Assembly (NCBI GenBank): GCA_024742875.1 | Contig: JANSXP010000030.1 | Span: forward strand, 1 to 64,000 | Length of the DNA: 64,000 nt | Direction: 5' to 3' | Origin: Planctomycetaceae bacterium | GTDB lineage: Bacteria; Planctomycetota; Planctomycetia; Planctomycetales; Planctomycetaceae | Part shown: positions 28,101 through 36,777 of the stretch, piece by piece | Layout: each line of letters begins with the position of its first letter | Numbering within the stretch: position 1 is the first letter of the stretch | Notes under the pieces: model-generated | The model's database searches: none | What the model was told of the DNA's origin: nothing | The model's input: the letters and a program-made list of their open reading frames with translations, nothing else | Program-made: the position numbers and the translations under genes

Positions 28101-28324
28101 TCCCACGCGATGGCGGCCGGCTCGTGGATCTGTGGCTCCGTGAGTACAGGCGAGATGCGATAGCCACTTTGAATCTCCATGGTGGCGATTGATTGTTCCG
28201 GAGACAGCGGTGGGGCTTTTGAGCTGAACGTCTCTGACTGTGGCGGTGAGGGAGTGTCGTTTTCACCGGCCATGACAGGGGTAAGCGGAATGAACAGCAA
28301 CAGAGCGAAACTGAGACGTGTCAT
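25175..28324 (-). CDS. PVC-type beta-propeller protein with two c-type heme sites
   Basis: A 1049-residue exported protein. A signal peptide ends at about V-M-A-G (residue 20). A membrane-bound-dehydrogenase-type propeller (D-G-N-G-R-L-Y-V-I-E-M, D-T-D-N-D-G-I-Y-D) is followed by a HEAT-like region, a cytochrome c-like domain with C-I-N-C-H at 616-620, an F5/8-like beta domain, and a second C-A-K-C-H at 911-915. Relatives are common in planctomycetes and are thought to oxidise sugars or related substrates; the electron path is unproved. ATG 28324 was chosen because the signal peptide begins there. It is divergent from the DUF1592 gene, so the region between may hold two promoters. Confidence 0.88.
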   Translation of the reverse strand: MTRLSFALLLFIPLTPVMAGENDTPSPPQSETFSSKAPPLSPEQSIATMEIQSGYRISPVLTEPQIHEPAAIAWDGNGRLYVIEMRTYMQEIDGKNQLQPVSRVSRHEDTDNDGIYDRHTVFADNLSLPRMVLPLLDRVIIRETNTLDLKSYQDTDDDGVADKIELWHEGGPRGGNLEHQPSGLIWNIDNWMYTTYSRHRYRFTGGQIIREPLPHGAGQWGLTHDDEGRIFYSSAGGENPATDFQRPIIYGQLSLPGEQADNFREVFPIDDVPDTQGGRGRLREDNSLNRFTASCGQSIFRGDRMASDLYGDLIICEPVGRLIRRAHVTNDEGRIQVSNAYEQAEFIRSTDPNFRPVNSATGPDGCLYIVDMYRGIIQEGNWVREGSYLREVVQEYELDRNIGRGRIFRVDHESTQRGPQPRMLDETPAELIAHLSHPNGWWRSEAQKLIVLHGDRSVVPALKDMAATHENPLARLHALWTLEGLSAVSAQLLTAALHDADGRVRAAALRLCEADMATNRSYDSALVALADDADPNVLIQGVLSLSRGLHPEAEHLTAALVEAPAASDSVGRIAAQVKSRREAMMAEQKRLQELQRRNKLLAESVVRGKAIYTTLCINCHGADGKGLPSPDGHGLRLAPALAGSARVNGHRERLTRILLNGLIGPVDETTYAGGLMLPMGANTDQWIADVATYVRNSWDNRAPLIEASDVSAIRAASADRVGPWTLAELQPFDPPELRRNWKLSASHGNDKIGNAIDDNPGSRWDTGTPQVPGMWLTIELPEPVHVASLTLNTQGSDLDYPRGYQVQTSLDGESWTDTMAEGRGDNPITTIELSLPAPTRFLKITQTGHVSNKYWSIHELSLRGLTGSEPKVQSLAERLAAADLSELAVSARQSGNARRGAALFYSPAISCAKCHDPAQGERLGPDLASKRDGVSDEFLIESVLQPSKFIRQGFEQISVITDEGLVITGYRLHEKQGQLTLREPAAGKHITIATDSIDDTIPSKTSAMPVGLANQLSSREQFLDIARFLMEIHDGGPQRLQQLKAESLP

Positions 28325-28789
28325 GGGACGAAAGACTCTGCAGGAGGTGTTGTTTTGCCAGCTGCGACCCAGAGGCAAGCGTCGCACAGGGACGGCGCTG
28401 TGATCACAGGTGGAGATCAAATCTCCATTGTTGTGACCGATTTGCGAGCGGTCGCATTATTCCGGCGCACGCTGCCGGAGTAAACACAATGCGGCGGCAG
28501 TTGTCCTCGGTCGTGAAAGTTGTTTTTCCCTCGTAGCCTGCCAATACACGTGATATACTCTCGACGTGCCCGGTGGCCGTGTCTTACAGGCGGTCACTCC
28601 CACCCTGGCACACTCACCCCGGCACACTCACCACCAAAAATCCTTCCCCACCACCATCGTTCGGTTATTCGCCCACACACGCGGCGGGACTGTGCGATCT
28701 TCCCTCCCGTTTCTTCAGCCCACCCCTCGTATTTGTCGCGCCGTGTCGTCGTTAATGACGACATCACCGGCAGCGCGTTTCGTTCACGC
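28325..28789. other. Divergent intergenic region, 465 bases
   Basis: Separates the propeller/cytochrome gene from the DUF1592 gene. It holds a TCCGGC/GCCGGA hairpin at 28461-28479, an extended -10-like element at 28551-28559, and two copies of a 14-base repeat (CTGGCACACTCACC and CCGGCACACTCACC) at 28605-28632. No convincing gene is seen; the frame of the DUF1592 gene is open through part of it. Confidence 0.6.
28551..28559 (+). promoter_or_regulatory. Possible extended -10 promoter element
   Basis: TGATATACT reads as TG-n-TATACT. No good -35 is present 17 bases upstream. If used, transcription would start near 28566 and leave a leader of about 225 bases before the DUF1592 gene. Confidence 0.25.
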
Positions 28790-31468
28790 ATGACGACTTC
28801 CAAGACCAATCGACGCTCGCCACGCGCGTTCCTGTTTCTGCCCGTCATGCTCGCGTTTGCCGTGTTGATCGTTGTTTCGCTTGTTGCCCGGGGAAACAGC
28901 GCCTCAGCCGATGATCGCTTAGCCGATGTCCGCTCAGCGCCCTCGCCTGAGGTCATCAGTTTGCAGCAGGCGTGGCAGCAGGGACGAGCCGCATCCGTGC
29001 TGCGAAAGCAGGACACGAATCCGCCAGCTGATCCAGGGGCGGATCGCGAGGCTGCATCGCCCAACCTGCAGACATTTGCCGATTCGATTCTGCCGGTCCT
29101 GAAACGCAGCTGCCTGGATTGTCACGGGCCGGACCATTCGGAGGGACGGCTGCGAGTTGATCAGCTGGATCCCAATCTGCTGACAGGCGACAGTGTGGCG
29201 CAGTGGCGGGAAGTCTACAGCGTGTTGAGTAATTCCGAGATGCCACCGGAAGGTGAAGAGGATTACGCGCTGTCTAATGAGGATCGGGGTCAGATTGTCG
29301 ACTGGCTCAGCGACGAACTGAACAAAGCGTCGCGCGTGCGTCAGAGCGAACGACCGCGTTCGTCGTTCCGGCGACTGGCCCGTTACGAATACGATTACGC
29401 TCTGCGGGATCTGCTGGGACTGCAGCACTCCTTAGTTGATCAGCTGCCGCCCGAGAGCACGTCAGACGATGGGTTTCGCAACAATGCGGAACTGCTGCAG
29501 ATGTCCGCCATGCAGTTTCAAACGTACCGGAAGATCGCGCGAACAGCGCTGAGTCGTGCCTGCGTCACGGGTGATCGACCGCCGCCGGTGACCTATGTGC
29601 TGTCGATGCCGGAGGAATTGGCGCGAGTGGCTGCTCCAGAGGGAGCAAAGACGTTTGATGTCCATGATGACGACAGTCGCGGTCAGGTACGCCGAGCGCA
29701 TCTGGTGGATCAGGACAGCGGACTGGCAATAGCCTACCGCGCCGCCAGTCCGCAGCCGACAGACCAATTGCCCGGTCCACCGCCAGAGGTCTCCACGGTG
29801 GCTTTGGTGCTGCCGGCCAACAATGAGCTGAAGCTGAATCTGGATCGTTTTCTGCCGGATGAAGGTCGCCTCAAGGTGCGGATTCGGGCAGCACGGTCAG
29901 ACAACGAGCTGGCTGGAGATGCCTGCCTGCAACTGAGTTTCAGTGCCCACACCAGTAACAACGCCAACTTCTCCAACATCGTCAGCGATCGCGACGTGCG
30001 TGTACCGGCAGCCGCCGCCCCGCAGTTTGTCGAATTCGATATTTCCCTGGGCGACATTCAACGCAATCCGTTTCGCAAGCTGGAAACGAAATTCCCCCGG
30101 CGCGATGAGTTTCTGCACATCCGAAATATCACGCCAACGAGCGGGCTGAATGTGCTGATTGACTACGTTGAGATCACGGCCCCGTATTACGAGCAGTGGC
30201 CCCCTGCGTCGCACACGGCCATCTTTTTTGAGAGCCCCGATCAAAGCAACGAGTCGGTTTACGGGCGGGAAGTGCTGCAGCGGTTTGTGCGGCGAGCGTG
30301 GCGGCGTCCGGTGACAAATTCGGAGCTTGATCGGCTGATGCTCCTTTTGGAAAGCTACCGTGGCGAGTTTGACACGTTCGAAGCGGCCATGCTGGAAGTG
30401 CTGGCGACCGTGCTGGTGCATCCCGACTTCCTGTACCTGGCGAGTCACGAAGCGGAGCCGTCTGCTGCGGCGGTGATGACCGATCACGAACTGGCCAGCC
30501 GACTGTCGGCATTCCTGTGGGCCAGCATCCCCGATGACGAATTGCTGTCGTTGGCGGATAAAGGACGGCTGCAGGACCCTGACGTGCTTACGCAGCAGGT
30601 GGGTCGCATGCTGGCGGATCCCAAATCAAAGCGATTTGCCCGTCATTTTGTTGAGCAGTGGCTGGGGCTGGAAGGGCTGGACAACACCACACACATTAAG
30701 GATCGAACGCTTCGGCAGTCGATGCACGATGAACCTGTCGCGTTCTTTGAGAACGCGCTGCGGCACAATCGCAGCATCATGGAGTTTCTGCATTCTGATT
30801 ACGCGGTCGTCAATGAGCGTCTGGCACGGCACTACGGAATTCGTGATGTATACGGCGTGGCGTTTCGCGAAGTGCCCGTCACGGCCGGGCAGCATCGCGG
30901 GGGACTGCTGACGGCAGCCGCCGTGCTGGCCATGAATTCTGACGGACAGCATTCCAATCCGCTCAAACGCGGCGTCTGGATGCTCGAACGCGTGCTCCAC
31001 GATCCTCCTCCTCCACCGCCGCCCGATGTGCCCGAGGTGGATTTGACCGATCCCCGCATTCTGCAGATGACACTGAAAGAACGCATTGCCGATCACCGTG
31101 ATAACGCCGCCTGTCGATCGTGTCACTCTCGGATTGATCCCTGGGGCATCGCCCTTGAAAACTACGATGCCATGGGCGCCTACCGCACGAAGATTGGCAA
31201 AGAGCCGGTGGACGCCTCGGCGGAACTGTTTGACCGCCAGACGCTGGACGGCATGGACGGACTCAAACGCTACCTGCTGCTGGAACGGCAGGATCAGTTC
31301 ACCCGCGCGATGGTTCACAAGCTGGCGGCTTATGCACTCGGGCGGTCGCTCACCTTTGGTGATCGCGTTGAGCTGGAGAACATAGCGGGCGAGTTGCGAC
31401 GGCAGGGCGATGGTCTGCGGGACCTGATTCATCTGGTCATTCAAAGTCCGCTGTTTCACACACTCTGA
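28790..31468 (+). CDS. DUF1592 domain protein (PSD/cytochrome-type planctomycete family)
   Basis: An 892-residue exported protein. One hydrophobic signal/anchor segment is at residues 13-37. A c-type heme motif C-L-D-C-H is at 108-112, in a PSCyt1-like region. Then come the DUF1587-like R-L-A-R-Y-E-Y-D-Y-A-L-R-D-L-L-G-L segment, a carbohydrate-binding-like beta region, DUF1595/DUF1592-like stretches (L-A-S-R-L-S-A-F-L-W-A-S-I-P-D) and C-terminal DUF1588/DUF1585-like parts (C-R-S-C-H-S-R-I-D-P-W-G). It always travels with a DUF1552 gene in planctomycetes, as here. The function is unknown; heme-linked oxidation at the cell surface is the usual guess. ATG 28790 fits the signal peptide. Confidence 0.88.
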   Translation: MTTSKTNRRSPRAFLFLPVMLAFAVLIVVSLVARGNSASADDRLADVRSAPSPEVISLQQAWQQGRAASVLRKQDTNPPADPGADREAASPNLQTFADSILPVLKRSCLDCHGPDHSEGRLRVDQLDPNLLTGDSVAQWREVYSVLSNSEMPPEGEEDYALSNEDRGQIVDWLSDELNKASRVRQSERPRSSFRRLARYEYDYALRDLLGLQHSLVDQLPPESTSDDGFRNNAELLQMSAMQFQTYRKIARTALSRACVTGDRPPPVTYVLSMPEELARVAAPEGAKTFDVHDDDSRGQVRRAHLVDQDSGLAIAYRAASPQPTDQLPGPPPEVSTVALVLPANNELKLNLDRFLPDEGRLKVRIRAARSDNELAGDACLQLSFSAHTSNNANFSNIVSDRDVRVPAAAAPQFVEFDISLGDIQRNPFRKLETKFPRRDEFLHIRNITPTSGLNVLIDYVEITAPYYEQWPPASHTAIFFESPDQSNESVYGREVLQRFVRRAWRRPVTNSELDRLMLLLESYRGEFDTFEAAMLEVLATVLVHPDFLYLASHEAEPSAAAVMTDHELASRLSAFLWASIPDDELLSLADKGRLQDPDVLTQQVGRMLADPKSKRFARHFVEQWLGLEGLDNTTHIKDRTLRQSMHDEPVAFFENALRHNRSIMEFLHSDYAVVNERLARHYGIRDVYGVAFREVPVTAGQHRGGLLTAAAVLAMNSDGQHSNPLKRGVWMLERVLHDPPPPPPPDVPEVDLTDPRILQMTLKERIADHRDNAACRSCHSRIDPWGIALENYDAMGAYRTKIGKEPVDASAELFDRQTLDGMDGLKRYLLLERQDQFTRAMVHKLAAYALGRSLTFGDRVELENIAGELRRQGDGLRDLIHLVIQSPLFHTL

Positions 31469-31493
31469 TCTGAAAAGTACGGAATCAATTCCT

Positions 31494-32891
31494 ATGACTC
31501 ACCGGACATTTTCCATGGATCGTCGTCGATTTCTGTGCGGAACGGGCATCGCTCTGGCGTTGCCGCACTTTGAAACGTTCGCTGACACGTCCGGCGCAGC
31601 AGCGAAAACGCCGAAGCGTTTCCTGAGTGTCTACCATCCCGATGGCGTGGGGCTGCCGGTGAAGGATGATCCGGCATGGAAGGACTGGAGCTGGTTTCCA
31701 CGGGGCGGCGAACGGGACTTTGAACTGACCAAAGTGCTGGACGTGCTGGAGCCGCTGCGGGAACAGATCACGATTTACTCCGGACTGTCACACCCCGCCG
31801 CACGACGGGTGCACGGCCACTCCAATGCGGATCAGTATCTGACGGGCGCCGACACGAAAGGGCACGGGCCTTATCAAAATTCCATCTCGCTGGATCAGGT
31901 GATTGCCGCCCACGCCGGGCGGTTCACGCGGCATGCCTCGCTGGTGATGTCCACCAACGGCGGGATTGGCGGACCGCGTGGTGCGCAGACACAGTCGTTC
32001 AACCGGGACGGTCGTCCGATCCCCGCGATGAATAAGCCCAAACAAATTTTCGACATGCTGTTTGAAACGGGCAGTCAGCAGGCCGCCGCGGAACTTGCCC
32101 GCAGCAAAAGCGCGCTCGATTTTCTGATGGACAGTTCCCGCTCACTGGATCGCAGGCTGTCGCAGCATGATCGACGGACGCTGCAGCAGTATCTGGACTC
32201 GGTCCGTGACACCGAAGTGAAACTGACGAAGGCGCAGCAGTGGATTGAAACGCCAATTCCGCAGGTGGACACCAGCAATCTGTCACTGGATGCGGATCCG
32301 CGGGAGGCCAAACTCTATTTTGAAACCATGTACGAACTGATCTATCTGGCTTTTGCCAGTGACTCCACAAGGGTCGCGACGTTTCAGCTGGGACGAGAGA
32401 ATGGCGAAGGGCCACACGATCTGCTGTCGCTGGCGGTGGGGCTGGGCGGCGCCCATCGTTTGACGCACGAAGTCAAGAAGCCGGGCGGCTGGCAGAATCT
32501 GGGCACGTACAATCGCTATCAGGCGCAGGAGTTCGGTCGCTTTGTGAAGAAGCTCCAGGACACGCCTGAGCCCAATGGCAACGGCACGATGCTGGACAAT
32601 ACGTTTGCCATGCACGGCTCCGCATCCAGCAGCTTTCATCTGTCCCGCAACTACCCCATCATTTCCGCCGGGGGAAGGAATCTGGGATTTGACAACGGCC
32701 GCTACCTGAAATTTGGCAGCGGCAACGAAGACAATCAGGCGGGGGCCGGCGTGACGAGTGATGCCGGATGGCGTGGCGAAATCGAAGCGGAAGAACTCCC
32801 GCTGGCGCATCTGTTTGTGACCGTGCTGCAGCGAATGGGCGTGGAGACGGACACCTTTGCCGGCTACGCGGGAACGCTGGATCGGGTTTGA
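31494..32891 (+). CDS. DUF1552 domain protein, Tat-type signal
   Basis: A 465-residue protein with an N-terminal twin-arginine-type signal (D-R-R-R-F-L-C-G, then G-I-A-L-A-L-P). The rest resembles DUF1552: S-V-Y-H-P-D-G-V-G near residue 43, then H-G-H-S-N-A-D-Q-Y-L-T-G-A-D, Y-Q-N-S-I-S-L-D-Q, and H-D-L-L-S-L-A-V-G-L-G-G-A-H. The family has an alkaline-phosphatase-like flavour and is the standing partner of DUF1592 proteins, but its reaction is unknown. It starts 25 bases after the DUF1592 stop and so is co-transcribed. ATG 31515 is a second possible start and also keeps the Tat motif. Confidence 0.9.
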   Translation: MTHRTFSMDRRRFLCGTGIALALPHFETFADTSGAAAKTPKRFLSVYHPDGVGLPVKDDPAWKDWSWFPRGGERDFELTKVLDVLEPLREQITIYSGLSHPAARRVHGHSNADQYLTGADTKGHGPYQNSISLDQVIAAHAGRFTRHASLVMSTNGGIGGPRGAQTQSFNRDGRPIPAMNKPKQIFDMLFETGSQQAAAELARSKSALDFLMDSSRSLDRRLSQHDRRTLQQYLDSVRDTEVKLTKAQQWIETPIPQVDTSNLSLDADPREAKLYFETMYELIYLAFASDSTRVATFQLGRENGEGPHDLLSLAVGLGGAHRLTHEVKKPGGWQNLGTYNRYQAQEFGRFVKKLQDTPEPNGNGTMLDNTFAMHGSASSSFHLSRNYPIISAGGRNLGFDNGRYLKFGSGNEDNQAGAGVTSDAGWRGEIEAEELPLAHLFVTVLQRMGVETDTFAGYAGTLDRV

Positions 32892-33103
32892 CAGATTGTC
32901 GTGGCGGACTGCAGTTGGCCGGGCAGCCCCGCTCACTGTGTGCACCGCGCACCGGCTGGACGTGCTGCTGTCAGTCGCATAGTCCGGAGAGGCACTGTAC
33001 ATCCGTTCGTGTGGTCGTGACATGCCGCCCGTCCTGGGTCGCTGACGCACAGCGGAGATTTGCAGTCCCGCGGCCGAGTGGTCACCATGTGAGTTGAGCC
33101 GCT

Positions 33104-33123
33104 CCTGACGCTTTCGCGTCAGG
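33104..33123 (+). promoter_or_regulatory. Perfect 8-bp hairpin upstream of the kinase gene
   Basis: CCTGACGC and GCGTCAGG pair with a TTTC loop. It ends 20 bases before the kinase ATG at 33144. No T-tract follows. It could be a leader structure or the end of the DUF1552 transcript. Confidence 0.45.
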
Positions 33124-33143
33124 CGGCGGTGCGGAGCCACACG

Positions 33144-36100
33144 ATGAATGAAACAGACTGCCCGTCATCAGAGACACTGCTGGCATTCGCGCTGGGCAAA
33201 CTGACGACAACACAAGCCGACGGTGTTGTCCGGCATCTGGAAGAATGCGACGACTGCCGACAGATCATGGAATCGCTGTCGTGTTTTCAGTCTCCCGTAT
33301 CGCCGAAGCACGACGATGCGGCGCCGGAGAGTGATTTTCACGCTGACGCTGGTGCCGACGTTCACGCCGAGACCGACATCCGGCAGTCGGACCCGCAGGA
33401 GACAACCGCCGGTCCCGCGGACGGGCACGTCCTGCTGTCGGCGCTGGAGTCGGGCGATCGGGTGAGTCGCTACGAGCTGACCCGTCTGCACGCCAGCGGC
33501 GGCATGGGGCGTGTCTGGCTGGCGCGGGATCCTGCGGTGGGGCGTGAGGTGGCGCTGAAAGAGCTTCTGCCTCAACAGGCTGACGCACCGCAGATCTGGG
33601 CCCGTTTCATGCACGAAGCCCGCGTCACCGGGCAGCTGGAACATCCGGGGATCGTGCCCGTCTACGAAGTCAATTCGGGCGATTCGGACAAGCCGTTCTA
33701 CACGATGCGCTTTGTGAAGGGGCAGACACTCCATCAGGCGGCCAAAGACTTTCGTCAGCTGCGGGAATCGCAGGGGGACATCAGCAAACGACTCCGCGAA
33801 CTGGTTTCGGCCGTCATCGGTGTTTCCAACGCCATCGCCTATGCGCACTCCCGTGGTGTGCTGCACCGGGACCTGAAAGGCCGCAATATTGTGCTCGGTG
33901 ACTTTGGCGAAGTGATTGTTCTGGACTGGGGGCTGGCGGGCAGCATCGATGGGGATCAGCAGGCCGACCTGCCGGTGATCCGGTCGTCGGATTCGAAGCA
34001 GACTCAGGTGGGGCAGATTCTCGGCACTCCCGGCTTCATGGCGCCCGAGCAGGCGGTCGGCGATCCTTCCCTAATCTCCAGCAGGACAGACGTGTATGGA
34101 CTGGGGGCTGTGCTTTATGAAGTGCTGACCGGAGGCCCCCCCATTCAGGGTAACTCTTCCAAAGATATTCTCTATCGGGTGCAGCACGAGTCGCCCGTTG
34201 ATCCGCGTGATGTGTGGCCGGAAATTTCTCGCCCGCTGGAGGCCGTCTGCCTGAAAGCGATGGCCAAAGATCCCGGCGCGAGGTACGCCACGCCCCAGGC
34301 CTTCGCGGCTGACCTGACCAGTTGGCTGGCGGACGAGCCGGTTTCGGTGTTCACCGATCCGGTTCTCGTACGGGTGGGCCGGTGGGCTCGCGGACATCGA
34401 GTGCTGGTGGCCTCCACCGTCGCTCTGCTGGTCACGGCCGTCACTGCGCTATCGATTGGGACGGTGGCGATTTCCCGTGAGCAGCAGCGGACACAGACGG
34501 CGAAAGTCCAGGCAGAGAAAAACCTCCGTAAAGCGCGTGAGGCGGTCGACAGCATGCTGTCGCGTGTCGGCCACGAACGCCTGCGCAACATTCCGCAGAT
34601 GGAATCTCTCCGTCGGGAACTGCTTGAAGAGGCGGCGCGGTTTCACGAGGAGTTTCTGGAGGATTCCGGAAATGCGGACCTGCAGATTGAGGCGGCTCGC
34701 ACACAGCAGCGACTGGGCGGCATCTACCGTCTTTTGGGTCGCATGGACGAAGCCTTTGACGCCATGGAAGAGTCGGAACGGATTCTTTCGGGGGCTGCCG
34801 CATCAGGTTCTCAGACCGCCGCATTTCTGCGAGCCGAAGGCCTTTCACAGAAAGCAAAGCTGAAACTGGAACTGGGGGATCATGAGTCGGCGGGGGACCT
34901 TGCCGAGCATGCCGTCCAGGCATTTCCATCGGCGCTGCCTTCTGTGTTTTCGCCCGAGCAAACAGTGGCGCTGGCCACGGCCTGGCAAACGCTGGCCACG
35001 GCGCAGCAGCGAGACGGCGACGCCCCGGCGTCCGAGGCATCCCTGCGGCAGGCGGTGGCGGCTTATGAGCAGTCCACCCAGCCGGAACACCCGGACTGTC
35101 AGCTGGGGGAATCGCAGGTCAGAGCGCAGCTGGCCGGCCATCTGTTTGCCACCGACCAGCATGGACCGGCCGAGTTGGAATATCAGCGTGTCATTGACAG
35201 CCAGACAGAGCTGTCGCACGCCGCGCCGGATAATGCGGACATCACCGAGGCCCTGGCTGAATCGTATCGTGGCTACGCGGTGTTGCTGAAAACGACCGAC
35301 GAACGCGGGGCCAGTTTAGATACGCTGCAAAAGAGTCTGGAAATTCATCAGCGTCTGGCCCGCGACTTCCCGCAGGTCATCCAGTACCGCCGCGCGTTGA
35401 CGGACTGCCAGACGCAGCTGGCGAGCGTGCAGGCGGTGCTGGGAGACAGCCCGTCGGCGGAGTCCACGTTTCTCAAGGCAAAGACAGAAGCCGTCATCCT
35501 GGCGGATGAGTACCCGGCGATTCTCGAACTGCAGACTTCGGCCACCGCCTCGGCGGAAGCACTCGGCGCATTTTACGCCAGTGAACGTCGTGACGAAGAT
35601 TCCGAAGCGGTCCTGGCCGAAGCCGCCACAAGGCTGCGCAGCCTGTCCTCGCAGTACAAAGATTCACGTGATTACCGCGCGGAACTGGGACGCGTTCTCC
35701 GCGGCTGGTCGGATGTGGCGGGTCGCAACGAAAAGTTTGAGCTGGCACTGCAGCTGGCCGACGAATACGTGCGGCTGCTGGAGCAGAATGCCAGCCAGAG
35801 TGATGCGCGGGCCGAAGACCGCAATGAGCTGGGCCGCGGCTACCGCCAGCTGAGCAATCACCATCAGGAACTCGGTGATGTGGCCGCCGCCACAAAGTGG
35901 CTGCAGCGGGCCGTCGATGTGCAGCGACAGCTGACCGTCGATCACCCGGATGTGGGAGACTATCAACGTCAGCTGGCCGCCAGTTTGTCGAACCTTGCCG
36001 GTATCCATCTGCAGCAGGCCGAATTTGACGTGGTGCATCGGCTGCACGATGAAGCGCTCGCGATCCGCCAGCGGCTGCATGCTGCAGAGCCCGACTGGAC

Positions 36101-36755
36101 CACCGCGCAGCTGGATCTTGCGTGGGCCCATCGTTTTCAGGCGAGGATTCTTACCGCCGAAGGCCGCTGGGACGACGCGGACCAGGCGGTCAATGAGACG
36201 ATGAGGCTGCTGGAGCAACTGCGGAAACATGATGGCGTGTCCGATCTGTACAATCAGGTAGGCCTTGCCTGGCTGCAGCGGACGCAACTGCTGCTGGCCC
36301 AGGACAAACTGCCGGCCGCCCTGACCGCCATCGAGCAGGGGATTCAGGCGTACCGACAGGAGCTGAGCGAGAATCCGCAGCGGCTGCACGCGACGCGCGG
36401 GCTTTATCGGTTCACGCGGCGCAAGGCCGACATCTGGATCCAACTGGGCCGCTTTTCCGAAGCCTGCGAGCTGATTCAATCGGCCGAGAAACTGACGCTG
36501 CCGCAGGAATGGGGCAACCCGTTCGAGATCGCCATTCTGATCAGTCGCGTGCTGCCGCTACTGGAGACGGCCGACGAACTGGACGACGCGGAGCGGGCTC
36601 GGCAGCGGCAGCAACTGGCCGAGCTGGCAGTCAGCAACCTCCGCAAAGCGCTGGAATTTGACTGCCCGCCGGAGGAGCTTCTCAGTATCCGCGACGAGCT
36701 CACCGCTCTGGAGTTCTACGCCGGATTCCAGCAGTTGATGACCGAGCTGAATTGA
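33144..36755 (+). CDS. Serine/threonine kinase with zinc-finger N-terminus and TPR tail
   Basis: A 1203-residue membrane protein. Residues 6-38 look like an anti-sigma-type zinc finger (Cys6, then H31-x3-C35-x2-C38). A Hanks kinase follows: Lys139 in E-V-A-L-K-E, H241-R-D-L-K-G-R-N, D261-W-G in place of DFG, and A-P-E-Q. A single transmembrane helix is at about 420-443, then some 750 residues of TPR-like helical pairs outside or beyond the membrane. The DWG variant is common in planctomycete kinases. The tail should bind proteins. ATG 33144 is preceded by GCGGAG; a GTG at 33129 is less likely because it lies right after a hairpin. The input signal and targets are unknown. Confidence 0.9.
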   Translation: MNETDCPSSETLLAFALGKLTTTQADGVVRHLEECDDCRQIMESLSCFQSPVSPKHDDAAPESDFHADAGADVHAETDIRQSDPQETTAGPADGHVLLSALESGDRVSRYELTRLHASGGMGRVWLARDPAVGREVALKELLPQQADAPQIWARFMHEARVTGQLEHPGIVPVYEVNSGDSDKPFYTMRFVKGQTLHQAAKDFRQLRESQGDISKRLRELVSAVIGVSNAIAYAHSRGVLHRDLKGRNIVLGDFGEVIVLDWGLAGSIDGDQQADLPVIRSSDSKQTQVGQILGTPGFMAPEQAVGDPSLISSRTDVYGLGAVLYEVLTGGPPIQGNSSKDILYRVQHESPVDPRDVWPEISRPLEAVCLKAMAKDPGARYATPQAFAADLTSWLADEPVSVFTDPVLVRVGRWARGHRVLVASTVALLVTAVTALSIGTVAISREQQRTQTAKVQAEKNLRKAREAVDSMLSRVGHERLRNIPQMESLRRELLEEAARFHEEFLEDSGNADLQIEAARTQQRLGGIYRLLGRMDEAFDAMEESERILSGAAASGSQTAAFLRAEGLSQKAKLKLELGDHESAGDLAEHAVQAFPSALPSVFSPEQTVALATAWQTLATAQQRDGDAPASEASLRQAVAAYEQSTQPEHPDCQLGESQVRAQLAGHLFATDQHGPAELEYQRVIDSQTELSHAAPDNADITEALAESYRGYAVLLKTTDERGASLDTLQKSLEIHQRLARDFPQVIQYRRALTDCQTQLASVQAVLGDSPSAESTFLKAKTEAVILADEYPAILELQTSATASAEALGAFYASERRDEDSEAVLAEAATRLRSLSSQYKDSRDYRAELGRVLRGWSDVAGRNEKFELALQLADEYVRLLEQNASQSDARAEDRNELGRGYRQLSNHHQELGDVAAATKWLQRAVDVQRQLTVDHPDVGDYQRQLAASLSNLAGIHLQQAEFDVVHRLHDEALAIRQRLHAAEPDWTTAQLDLAWAHRFQARILTAEGRWDDADQAVNETMRLLEQLRKHDGVSDLYNQVGLAWLQRTQLLLAQDKLPAALTAIEQGIQAYRQELSENPQRLHATRGLYRFTRRKADIWIQLGRFSEACELIQSAEKLTLPQEWGNPFEIAILISRVLPLLETADELDDAERARQRQQLAELAVSNLRKALEFDCPPEELLSIRDELTALEFYAGFQQLMTELN

Positions 36756-36777
36756 TCCTCACCGCGTGAAGGCGGCT

